A DNA stretch of 64,000 nt from Kribbella soli (GTDB taxonomy: Bacteria > Actinomycetota > Actinomycetes > Propionibacteriales > Kribbellaceae), in the NCBI RefSeq assembly GCF_004331345.1, contig NZ_SJJZ01000005.1, forward strand, positions 372,001-436,000. Direction: 5' to 3'. The position numbers and the translations under genes are program-made. Shown in pieces: positions 24,625 to 31,836 of the stretch. Every line of letters starts with the position of its first letter. Position 1 is the stretch's first letter. Under the pieces are notes generated by a model. It was not told the DNA's origin. It saw only the letters and a program-made list of their open reading frames with translations, and searched no databases.

Positions 24625-25112
24625 TCGAGGAACATCTGGTTCGCGCGGCGCAACGTGGCGACACGGTCGCGATGAACGAGGTGCTCGACGCGCTGACGCC
24701 GTACGTCGGGAGGATCTGTGGGCCGATCGCGCTGCACGACGGAGCCGACGCGGCACAGGAAGCACTGATCGCGATCTTCCGCGGGCTGCACAGCCTGCAG
24801 GAGCCGGCGGCCCTGTTCGGCTGGGCGCGGGCGATCGCCGTCCGCGAGGCGGTCCGGGTTGCGCGCCGCGGGCAGCGGCAATTGCCCGCCGAGCTCACGG
24901 ACCTGCCGGCCGCGGACGATCCGCAGCTCGCGATCGACGTACAGGACGTCCTCAGGAGGCTGTCGCCCGAGCATCGAGCGGTCCTGGTACTGCGCGATCT
25001 CGAAGGAATGGACGAACAGGCAGCGGCCGCCGTACTCGACGTCCCAGAGGGTACGGCGAAGTCGCGGCTGCACCGGGCGCGGGCAAGCTTTCGGAAGGCG
25101 TGGAGCTCATGA
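24621..25112 (+). CDS. ECF sigma factor
   Basis: 163 residues with sigma2 (DGADAAQEALIAIFRGLHSL, then FGWARAIAVREAVRVAR) and sigma4 (LRRLSPEHRAVLVLRDLEGM, then AAVLDVPEGTAKSRLHRARA). It lacks regions 1.1 and 3, as expected for the extracytoplasmic-function class, and has no SnoaL tail. Overlaps the genes on both sides (ATGA at each junction). There is no recognisable zinc-binding anti-sigma gene next to it, so its control is unclear; the membrane gene upstream or the soluble gene downstream are candidates. Confidence 0.9.
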   Translation: MIEEHLVRAAQRGDTVAMNEVLDALTPYVGRICGPIALHDGADAAQEALIAIFRGLHSLQEPAALFGWARAIAVREAVRVARRGQRQLPAELTDLPAADDPQLAIDVQDVLRRLSPEHRAVLVLRDLEGMDEQAAAAVLDVPEGTAKSRLHRARASFRKAWSS

Positions 25113-25561
25113 ACTGGCCACAGGTTGAACTGACGGACGTCGAGCGGTTCCGGGCGCTCGCGGCGGCCGTGCCGGGTGCAGCCGTCACCGAACGCGTGCT
25201 GCCGCAAGAACCCGACCGGGTGCAGGCGATGCTCGCCGACCTCGACGTGTTTGCGACCATCCACGCAGACCTCGTCTCGGCGACGCTCGAGGAGCGCGAC
25301 GGCGACTATGTCGTCGTACTCGCGAAAGGCGCCAGAGGGCAACGCGCGCGGCTGAAGGGTCAGTTCCGCCCGGGGTGGTGCTGGCTGCAGAGCCGCTTCC
25401 TGATCATCGGCATGGCAGTCGCCGCCGAACCAGGTGGTGGCACGCGAGTAGCTCTGACCGGCGGCATTCGGGTACCGGGCCGTGGCGCGATCATCCCGAT
25501 CAAAGTGCGACAGGAGAGCAGCAAGGCGCTGGACCGGCTACAACAGCTTCTCAGGGATTGA
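25109..25561 (+). CDS. Unknown protein coupled to ECF sigma factor
   Basis: 150 residues from ATG at 25109, overlapping the sigma-factor stop (ATGA). A GTG three codons upstream is also possible. Soluble, no membrane helix, mixed alpha/beta with a run of strands in the second half (RARLKGQFRPGWCWLQSRF, IIGMAVAAEPGGGTRVALTG). I recognise no family. Tight coupling suggests it acts with the sigma factor, for example as an anti-sigma or accessory factor; this is inference only. Its 3' end overlaps the convergent hydrolase gene by 11 bases. Confidence 0.75.
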   Translation: MNWPQVELTDVERFRALAAAVPGAAVTERVLPQEPDRVQAMLADLDVFATIHADLVSATLEERDGDYVVVLAKGARGQRARLKGQFRPGWCWLQSRFLIIGMAVAAEPGGGTRVALTGGIRVPGRGAIIPIKVRQESSKALDRLQQLLRD

Positions 25562-26321
25562 GTACGCCGGCCGGTAGTGCCGCGAGTAGTGCGTCGGCGT
25601 GACGGCGGTAGCCGAGGTTGTTGGGGTGGAAGGCGTCTGGTGCGAGCATGCCGCGCCATGGTGGGCGGGCGTAGCGAGACACCTCGGCCACCGGGAGGCC
25701 ACGGGACGTGGCTGTGTTGCTGATCAGCTGGTTGATTCCCGAGACGTACGGGCTGACGGCTCCACCGATCCGCCAGAAGCGGTCCGGGACCGTCAGGTCC
25801 ATCACGACGGACGAGGAGGGGAGTCGATCGATCACCTGGCGGAGGTGGTCGCGGAAACGCTTTGGTGGCGTAGCGAGGATGTCGTTGTTGCCGATGCCAC
25901 AGGTGACCAGTGCCGGCGTCAGACCGTCCAGCAACGGGAGCTGATCCTCCAGCACATGCCGTGTCTGCGCACCGGACCGCGACAGGTTGAGCACTCGCCA
26001 CGGCGTTCCCTGACGGCGCAGGGCGTTCAGCACCTGGCCGACGTACCCGTGCAGCGGCGACGAAGCGCCCAGTCCTTGCGCGGTCGAGTCGCCGAGGACC
26101 ACCCAGAGCGGTCCCTCCGCTGTCAGCGTCAGAGAGTTTTGCTGCGTCCAGTACTCCGCATACGTCCGCGCCTGTACGTCGACGTACGCCACGCCGTCCA
26201 CCCAGCGCTGGATCGCCAGCCGCGAGCTGGTCCGCTCGGCCTCGCCCCAACGCATGATCGCTTGGTGCAACGCACCAATCGGCGTGGTCCGTTCACGACC
26301 CCCTCGGCGCAGCAAAAACAT
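25551..26321 (-). CDS. SGNH/GDSL-family hydrolase
   Basis: 256 residues from ATG at 26321, supported by a G-rich Shine-Dalgarno-like run six bases upstream; the longer frame to 26438 adds an unlikely N-terminus. SGNH blocks: block I WVVLGDSTAQGLGA (Ser nucleophile), block II Gly in LNLSRSGAQT, block III GIGNNDIL and block V DAFHPNNLGY (Asp/His). No signal peptide, so an intracellular esterase or lipase of unknown substrate. The first 75 residues (FLLRRGGRERTTPIGALHQA...) are not part of the core fold. Confidence 0.88.
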   Translation of the reverse strand: MFLLRRGGRERTTPIGALHQAIMRWGEAERTSSRLAIQRWVDGVAYVDVQARTYAEYWTQQNSLTLTAEGPLWVVLGDSTAQGLGASSPLHGYVGQVLNALRRQGTPWRVLNLSRSGAQTRHVLEDQLPLLDGLTPALVTCGIGNNDILATPPKRFRDHLRQVIDRLPSSSVVMDLTVPDRFWRIGGAVSPYVSGINQLISNTATSRGLPVAEVSRYARPPWRGMLAPDAFHPNNLGYRRHADALLAALPAGVLNP

Positions 26322-26456
26322 CGGTCCCCCCAGACATGAACAGAAGGTGACCGCCGAATGTACAGGGGGAAGGTTAACGACCCCGCAGAGTACGAACGGC
26401 CGGGACCGGCGGCGCGGTGAACTCAAGCCTGAGCTCACCGCGCAGCCGGCATGAGG

Positions 26457-27698
26457 TCAGCAGGCGACGTTCGTGCACTGGAGCGGGTTGCCGTTGTGGC
26501 TTGCGTGATTGCCGCCGCCGTCGGTGACACCGAGGACGGCTTCGATTCCCAGGTTGTGGTTGTAGTCGGCGGTGTTCCGGGTCAGCTTGGTCGTAGGCGC
26601 GTCGACCTTGATGCCGTCATTGCCGCTGCGGTTGGCGATGTTGCGCTCGACGACGGTCCCGGTCGCACCGTTGCCGATGTAGATCCCGTCGCTCTGCCTG
26701 CTGTTGACGATGTTCCGCGAGACGATGTTGCCCACGGCCGCGGTCGGCGCGTCCAGAGTCAGCACGAGGATCGCCGGTCCACGGCCGCCGGTGACCGTGT
26801 TCCGGTCCAGCTTGTTCCGATCGGCGCCATCGAGGATGAGCCCGAATCCGCCCGCGTCCGGGAAGCCGAAGAAGCCCGTGCCGGTCACGACGTTGTCGCT
26901 GATCAGGTTGCCGGCAACCTCCGTGAGGATGATGCCGTCGCCGTTGTCGGCAAGGTGGTTGTGCTCGACGCGGTTGGCCGTCGCGTTCTCACCGAGGTCG
27001 ATCGCCCCCCCGTTGCTGTGCGAGACCGCGTTGCTGCGGATCGTGACGCGGGAGCTGCCGGCGACCGCGACGATCCCGTGGTTGTTGTGGTCGAGCGTGT
27101 TCTTCTCGACCGTGCTGTCGTGGACGTCGAACAGGAACATGCCGCTGGCCCCGGATCCCGTCACCGAGTTTCCGGCCAGCTGAGCGTTGTGGGACTCGCC
27201 GAACACGATCCCGACAAAACCGTTGCCGGACAGGCGGTTCTTCTCGATCACGGTGTCGGTGGAGTCGACCACGACGATCCCCATCCCCAAGCTGTTCCGC
27301 ACGGTGAGCTGGCGTAACCGGGTGTGGGCGAGACCACCGGCGAAGAACACCCCGGTGTCGAACTGCCGGATCACTCCGCCGCTGACGGTGACGCCGTCAT
27401 GGCCGGCGAGGTTCGAGATCCCGACGTCGCAGGGAACGTCGTCGGGGCACTCGGCCGCGTTGTCCCCGTCGACGGTGTGTCCGTTGAGATCGACGGTGAT
27501 GTTGTCGGCGCCGATCACCAGACCGTTGCCCGGACAGTTGACCAGGTCGGCGTGCAACGTGGTGTCAGCGGTGATCGTGTCCCCACAGTGAAGCGTGGCC
27601 TTCGCAGCTTGGGCCGACGCCGTGCTGAACGCCGTACCGGCGACCACCACTCCCAGCACGATCGCCGCGGAGAGTGCTCGGTTTCTTGTTTCTGACAT
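26457..27698 (-). CDS. Secreted right-handed beta-helix protein
   Basis: 413 residues. Signal peptide (AIVLGVVVAGTAFSTASAQA, about residues 12-31), then parallel beta-helix repeats of ~22 residues across nearly the whole protein, with recurring N-x-[VIL]-x-x-N/S-x-x-[GD]-I patterns such as VIEKNRLSGNGFVGIVFG and RNIANRSGNDGIKVDAP. Four Cys early on (HCGDT, VNCPGN, ECPDDVPCDVG) could form disulfides. The fold is that of pectate lyases, epimerases and NosD-like proteins; no catalytic set is clear, so activity is unknown. GAGGAG ribosome-binding site upstream of the ATG. Confidence 0.85.
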   Translation of the reverse strand: MSETRNRALSAAIVLGVVVAGTAFSTASAQAAKATLHCGDTITADTTLHADLVNCPGNGLVIGADNITVDLNGHTVDGDNAAECPDDVPCDVGISNLAGHDGVTVSGGVIRQFDTGVFFAGGLAHTRLRQLTVRNSLGMGIVVVDSTDTVIEKNRLSGNGFVGIVFGESHNAQLAGNSVTGSGASGMFLFDVHDSTVEKNTLDHNNHGIVAVAGSSRVTIRSNAVSHSNGGAIDLGENATANRVEHNHLADNGDGIILTEVAGNLISDNVVTGTGFFGFPDAGGFGLILDGADRNKLDRNTVTGGRGPAILVLTLDAPTAAVGNIVSRNIVNSRQSDGIYIGNGATGTVVERNIANRSGNDGIKVDAPTTKLTRNTADYNHNLGIEAVLGVTDGGGNHASHNGNPLQCTNVAC

Positions 27699-27896
27699 GG
27701 TTCGCTCCTCGCCTCAGGCCTGGAGTTCTCGGTACTTGCGGTCGAAGCTAGGTGCCACGAGGCAGTTGCGAATCGGGGTGACCTCTCGGCCAGTGTTGGG
27801 GTTCTCCCTGACAACGCCCATCCGTGGATCAGTGCGCGTCTGGATTCGCCGGACGGAACGGGTCGATAGCTTCGAACACGGGGAGAGGAGCTTTCG

Positions 27897-29300
27897 ATGA
27901 ACCTGGTCAGTAAGTCCGGAACTGCGCTCATGGTCGTCGCGGCCGTTGCCGGCTGCGGTGGACCTGTTGACAAGGCGGGCGGGAGCCAGACGCCCGGTCC
28001 CGTCACACTGACGATCGCGACCCCGATCCTCGAGGAGAGCCAGCCCTTCGTCGACGAGGTCGGCCGGGTCTCCAAGGGATCGATCCACCTGGAAATCGTC
28101 CATCGACCGACCACCGGGACCACCGAGGCCGAGCTGATTCGATCCGTCGAAGCCGGCGAGGTCGACCTCGCTGTCGTCCCGGCCCGTGCCTGGCACGCCC
28201 GCGGGATCAAGGACTTCGATGCTCTGGTCGCCCCGATGGCAGTGGACAGCTTTGCGTTGCAGCAGAAGGTCCTGGCCAGTGACCTGGCGACCGGCATGCT
28301 CACCTCGGTCGACACGATCGGTCTCGCCGGTATCGGCATCCTGCCAGGAACGATGCGCAGGCCCGTGGGGATCACCCGCAAGCTGCTGGGGCCTGCGGAT
28401 TTCCGCGGTGCGCGGATCGGCTTCTCGCTGTCGGACGTGGGAGCTCGGTCTCTGCAAGCCCTGGGAGCCACGACCGTGCCGTCCGTGTTCGGCGGCACAC
28501 CGCTGACCGGGATGGACGGGCTGGAGCATCAGGTCACGCACATCCAGGCCGAGGGCTACGACACCGTGGCCCGGACGATCACGGCGAACGTCAGCCTCTG
28601 GGCCCGGCCGCTCGTCGTCGTTGCCAATGGCAAGAAGCTGGGTGCCGGGCAGGCAGACGTGCTGCGCAAAGCCGCCAACGCGGCGGTCCAGAGCACTGCT
28701 GAGCTCCAGCGCAACGCCGAGACCGAAGCGGCGGCCGTGCTGTGCCGTCGCGGCAAACTCCAGTTCGTCACGGCGAGCGCGGCGCAGATCCAGCAGCTCC
28801 ACGCTGCATTCGAGCCGGTCTACACCTGGCTGCGGGAAGACCCGAAGACCCGGTCCAACCTCGACCGGATTCAGGAACTCCGGGCGCAACTGCCGGCCGC
28901 TTCAACGGACAAGGCCCTGACCTGTCCGGCAGTCGGTCCGTCGGTCGGTACGGCGGCCAGCAAGCTGGATGGGGTCTATGAAACGAGCTTCACCAAAGCG
29001 GAGCTGGCGGCGTCGCCACTGCTGTACGACCAGGGCGAGGTCAACGACGACGAGAACTGGGGCGACCTCACGCTCACCATCAAGGAAGGGCAGGTTTCCC
29101 TGTCCCAGCGCGGCGGCTTCTCGGACACCGGCACTTGTACCGTGCAAGGGGATACGGTTCGGCTCACCTACAGCGGCACCGGCGAGACGTTCGGGTTCCA
29201 CTGGAACCTCTTCCGGGACACGCTCACCTTCCGGCGCGACGATGCGCTCGGGGTCGGGCCGACGACCTATCTGGTCAAGCCGTGGAGACGGGTCGGCTGA
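27897..29300 (+). CDS. DctP-like (TRAP-type) solute-binding lipoprotein
   Basis: 467 residues. Lipoprotein signal with lipobox VAGC (Cys20). Residues ~40-335 resemble the DctP fold: TLTIATPILEESQPFVDEVG, ELIRSVEAGEVDLAVVPARA, DFRGARIGFSLSDV. Residues ~355-467 form a separate beta-rich domain (LDGVYETSFTKAEL, GDLTLTIKEGQVSLSQRGGF). No TRAP permease genes (DctQ/DctM) are nearby, so it is an orphan binding protein. Its 3' end overlaps the convergent kinase gene by 26 bases, suggesting it may sense a ligand for the two-component cluster rather than support uptake. Good GGAGAGGAG ribosome-binding site. Confidence 0.7.
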   Translation: MNLVSKSGTALMVVAAVAGCGGPVDKAGGSQTPGPVTLTIATPILEESQPFVDEVGRVSKGSIHLEIVHRPTTGTTEAELIRSVEAGEVDLAVVPARAWHARGIKDFDALVAPMAVDSFALQQKVLASDLATGMLTSVDTIGLAGIGILPGTMRRPVGITRKLLGPADFRGARIGFSLSDVGARSLQALGATTVPSVFGGTPLTGMDGLEHQVTHIQAEGYDTVARTITANVSLWARPLVVVANGKKLGAGQADVLRKAANAAVQSTAELQRNAETEAAAVLCRRGKLQFVTASAAQIQQLHAAFEPVYTWLREDPKTRSNLDRIQELRAQLPAASTDKALTCPAVGPSVGTAASKLDGVYETSFTKAELAASPLLYDQGEVNDDENWGDLTLTIKEGQVSLSQRGGFSDTGTCTVQGDTVRLTYSGTGETFGFHWNLFRDTLTFRRDDALGVGPTTYLVKPWRRVG

Positions 29301-30768
29301 CCGTCGGCCCAGGAATCCGCGCAGTCAGCCGGGTGCCCGCACCCGGCTGACTCTCGACCAGGAAGGTTCCGCCGAGCGCCTGGACCCGGTCGGCCAGACC
29401 GTGAAGGCCGGAGCCGCGGGTCGGATCCGCGCCACCGACTCCGTCGTCGGTCACCTCGATGACGACCACGCCGTCCGCCCTGGCTACCTCGATGCGGGCG
29501 TGGCCGGCCTGCGCGTACTTGCCGATGTTGGCCAAAGCCTCGGAGCACACGAAGTACGCCGTTGCCTCGACAGCGGTGGGAAGCCGAGCAGACAGGACCT
29601 CGAGCGCCACCGGCGTCTGGCAAGCGCCGGCCAGCTCGGCCAGTGCACGCGGAAGACCCGACTCGGTCAGAACCCGAGGATGGATGCCGCGGGCAAACTC
29701 GCGGAGCAGGACCTGCGACGTGTCGAGGTGCGCCTGCAGTTCGTCCGGGTCATCGGCTGTGAGCAGCTCGGCGACCTCCGACAACCGGCGCATCGCGCCC
29801 TTCTGCAGCAGGCTCTCCAGCCGTCGGCGCTCGGCATCGGCGGCTTCGACGATCCGGCGGCGGGCTGCCTCGACGTCGCCGACGCGTGCCCGCACCTCGG
29901 CCTGCAGGCGGACGTTCGTGACTGCCATCCGAGCGAGCGCCACCACCGACTCGACCAGCAGGGGATCGTCGAGTACGGCGGTGTCGTGGACGAGCACCCC
30001 GACGCGCTGACCGTCGGCCACCAGTTCGGTCAGCACGCGCGTGGGATCGCTGTCGGGCAGGTCGACCGGGCGACCCGCCTCGTCCACATAGCTGCGCATC
30101 TCCGGCAGCCAATAGCCCAGCACCAGCGATCGATCGCCGAGCGCCTGTCCCAGCTTGTCGGCCAGTACGCCGGTGCGCTCCGCCTCACCGAGATCGACAA
30201 CGAGGCCCGTGATGGCCGCGCCGTCCCTGCGACGCCAGCGGAGATCCACGAACAAGATGACGGCTGACGCACCGACCGCCAGCTCGTAGGCCCAGAGCGC
30301 CGCGGTGTCAGCCGGAGCACCGATCAGCCGGGCGGTCGCGCCCAGGCCGAGCGCCAGCATGATGCCGACCGTCGCGACGACCGCGGGCACCCGCGCGCGC
30401 CGCTCTCTCTGGGTTGCGGTGGCATAGCCGACCAACGCTGTCCCGATGACCAAGACGGCCAAGGCGACCGTCACGCTGTCCATCCGTCCGAGCGGGTAGA
30501 CCAGCGCGTCGACGTACGCGATGACGATGACAACTCGGTCCAGTCGCCTGCGGGGCCATCCGCGCGGATAGCTGAGGAGTAGCTGGACAAGTGGTCCCCT
30601 GTGCAGGAACAGGGCCCAGCCGCCCAGATCGCCGGCGAACCAGGCAGCAGCAGTAGCCACCATGAGCAGCCCGACGGCCCGGGATCGCTTCACCCACGTG
30701 GCCAGGCCGAGACCCGCCATCGTCAGACCGACGATCGTGTCGGCGACGGTGAGGCCGAAGTCGTGCAC
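29275..30768 (-). CDS. Sensor kinase-like protein lacking phosphoacceptor His
   Basis: 497 residues. About six membrane helices (1-185), a GAF-like linker (~195-300), a dimerisation helix pair and a GHKL ATPase domain. The ATPase motifs are intact: N-box SEALANIGKY (Asn414), G1 VTDDGVGGA (Asp441), G2 GSGLHGLADRV (452-458). In the HisKA_3 motif, where relatives have ERDLHDGAQQRL, this protein has ESLLQKGAMRRL, so the phosphoacceptor His is Gln322. Start GTG, three bases after the receiver gene's stop. Likely a catalytic partner for the other kinase of the cluster; see findings. Confidence 0.88.
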   Translation of the reverse strand: MHDFGLTVADTIVGLTMAGLGLATWVKRSRAVGLLMVATAAAWFAGDLGGWALFLHRGPLVQLLLSYPRGWPRRRLDRVVIVIAYVDALVYPLGRMDSVTVALAVLVIGTALVGYATATQRERRARVPAVVATVGIMLALGLGATARLIGAPADTAALWAYELAVGASAVILFVDLRWRRRDGAAITGLVVDLGEAERTGVLADKLGQALGDRSLVLGYWLPEMRSYVDEAGRPVDLPDSDPTRVLTELVADGQRVGVLVHDTAVLDDPLLVESVVALARMAVTNVRLQAEVRARVGDVEAARRRIVEAADAERRRLESLLQKGAMRRLSEVAELLTADDPDELQAHLDTSQVLLREFARGIHPRVLTESGLPRALAELAGACQTPVALEVLSARLPTAVEATAYFVCSEALANIGKYAQAGHARIEVARADGVVVIEVTDDGVGGADPTRGSGLHGLADRVQALGGTFLVESQPGAGTRLTARIPGPTVSRPVSTA

Positions 30769-30771
30769 CGC

Positions 30772-31125
30772 TCAGCCGACCAGGGCGGCCACTGCGGCTC
30801 CCGACAGCTCTGCCTTGGCGATGAAGCCACGCGCGGTGCTGCCGGCCAGGCGCCGACGGTACGACGAGCTGTCGCGGCTGGACGTGAGGACGACGGCCGG
30901 ACCGTCCGGGTCCGCTGCCAGCTGCCGAGCCACCTCGAATCCGTCCAGGTCGGGGAGCTGGATGTCCAGCAGGACCACGGTCGGGCGCAACCGGCGGCTC
31001 GCCTCGAGCGCGGATCGGCCGTCCCCCGCCTCACCCACCACTTCGAACCCCTCCGCCGTCAGGAGCGCACGGGCGATCGAACGGAAGGGCGCGTGATCGT
31101 CGACGATCAGGACCCGCTCGGCCAT
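30772..31125 (-). CDS. Stand-alone receiver (CheY-like) protein
   Basis: 117 residues, a receiver domain with no output domain. Acidic pair in VLIVDDH, phosphoacceptor Asp54 in VVLLDIQLPDLDG, Thr81 in VVLTSS and Lys104 in FIAKAEL are all present, so it should be phosphorylatable. It may act as a phosphate sink, an intermediate or a protein-binding output. It lies between the NarL-type regulator (63-base gap) and the His-less kinase (3-base gap). No clear ribosome-binding site before the ATG. Confidence 0.88.
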   Translation of the reverse strand: MAERVLIVDDHAPFRSIARALLTAEGFEVVGEAGDGRSALEASRRLRPTVVLLDIQLPDLDGFEVARQLAADPDGPAVVLTSSRDSSSYRRRLAGSTARGFIAKAELSGAAVAALVG

Positions 31126-31188
31126 GCGTCGATCGTCGCACAGCTTCGACGACGGGAAGTCAGGGCTGACCCTCGAATCGGGAGGTGC

Positions 31189-31836
31189 CTAGCCGCTCCG
31201 GAGGGCGGCGAGAACCGCGAGGACCCGGCGGTGATCCTCAGCGGTGGCGGGAAGCCCGAGTTTGACGAAGATGTGGCTGATGTGCGCTTCGACTGTCTTC
31301 AGGCTCAGCTGCAGGAGCTGGCTGATGCCCTGGTTGGACCGTCCTTCGCCCATCAGCGCGAGGACCTCTCGTTCTCGCGCGGTCAGCTGGTCGAGGGGAG
31401 TAGACGCGCGTCGTCGCGCCAGCAAGCGGGAGACGATCGTTGGATCGAGCACGCATTCGCCCTCGGCGATGCGGTGCAGGCTGTCCACCAGCACCGCGAT
31501 ATCGGAGACCCGGTCCTTGAGCAGGTAGCCGACGCGCTCCGGCTGCCGCTCGAAGAGCCGCAGCGCGTACCGCGACTCGAGGTAGTGAGACAGCACCAGT
31601 ACGCCGATCGACGGATGCCGATCGCGGATCGCCAGGGCCGCGACGAGACCTTCGTCGGTGTGCGTCGGCGGCATCTTGATGTCGACGATGGCGACATCGG
31701 GCCGGTCCAGCTCGACCTGGCGCAACAGTGCGGGTGCGTCGCCGACCGTGGCCACGACCTCGACGCCGACCTCGCCGAGGAGGCGGGCCAGCCCCTCCCG
31801 CAGCAGGACCTCGTCATCAGCCACTACGACGCGCAC
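31189..31836 (-). CDS. NarL/LuxR-family response regulator
   Basis: 215 residues. Receiver domain with VVVADDE, phosphoacceptor Asp52 (AIVDIKMPP), Ser83 and Lys107, then a C-terminal LuxR-type helix-turn-helix (LTAREREVLALMGEGRSNQG, ISQLLQLSLKTVEAHISHIF). Start ATG at 31836 lies 13 bases inside the end of the upstream kinase gene. All residues needed for phosphorylation and DNA binding are present, so it is the likely transcriptional output of the cluster. Confidence 0.92.
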   Translation of the reverse strand: MRVVVADDEVLLREGLARLLGEVGVEVVATVGDAPALLRQVELDRPDVAIVDIKMPPTHTDEGLVAALAIRDRHPSIGVLVLSHYLESRYALRLFERQPERVGYLLKDRVSDIAVLVDSLHRIAEGECVLDPTIVSRLLARRRASTPLDQLTAREREVLALMGEGRSNQGISQLLQLSLKTVEAHISHIFVKLGLPATAEDHRRVLAVLAALRSG

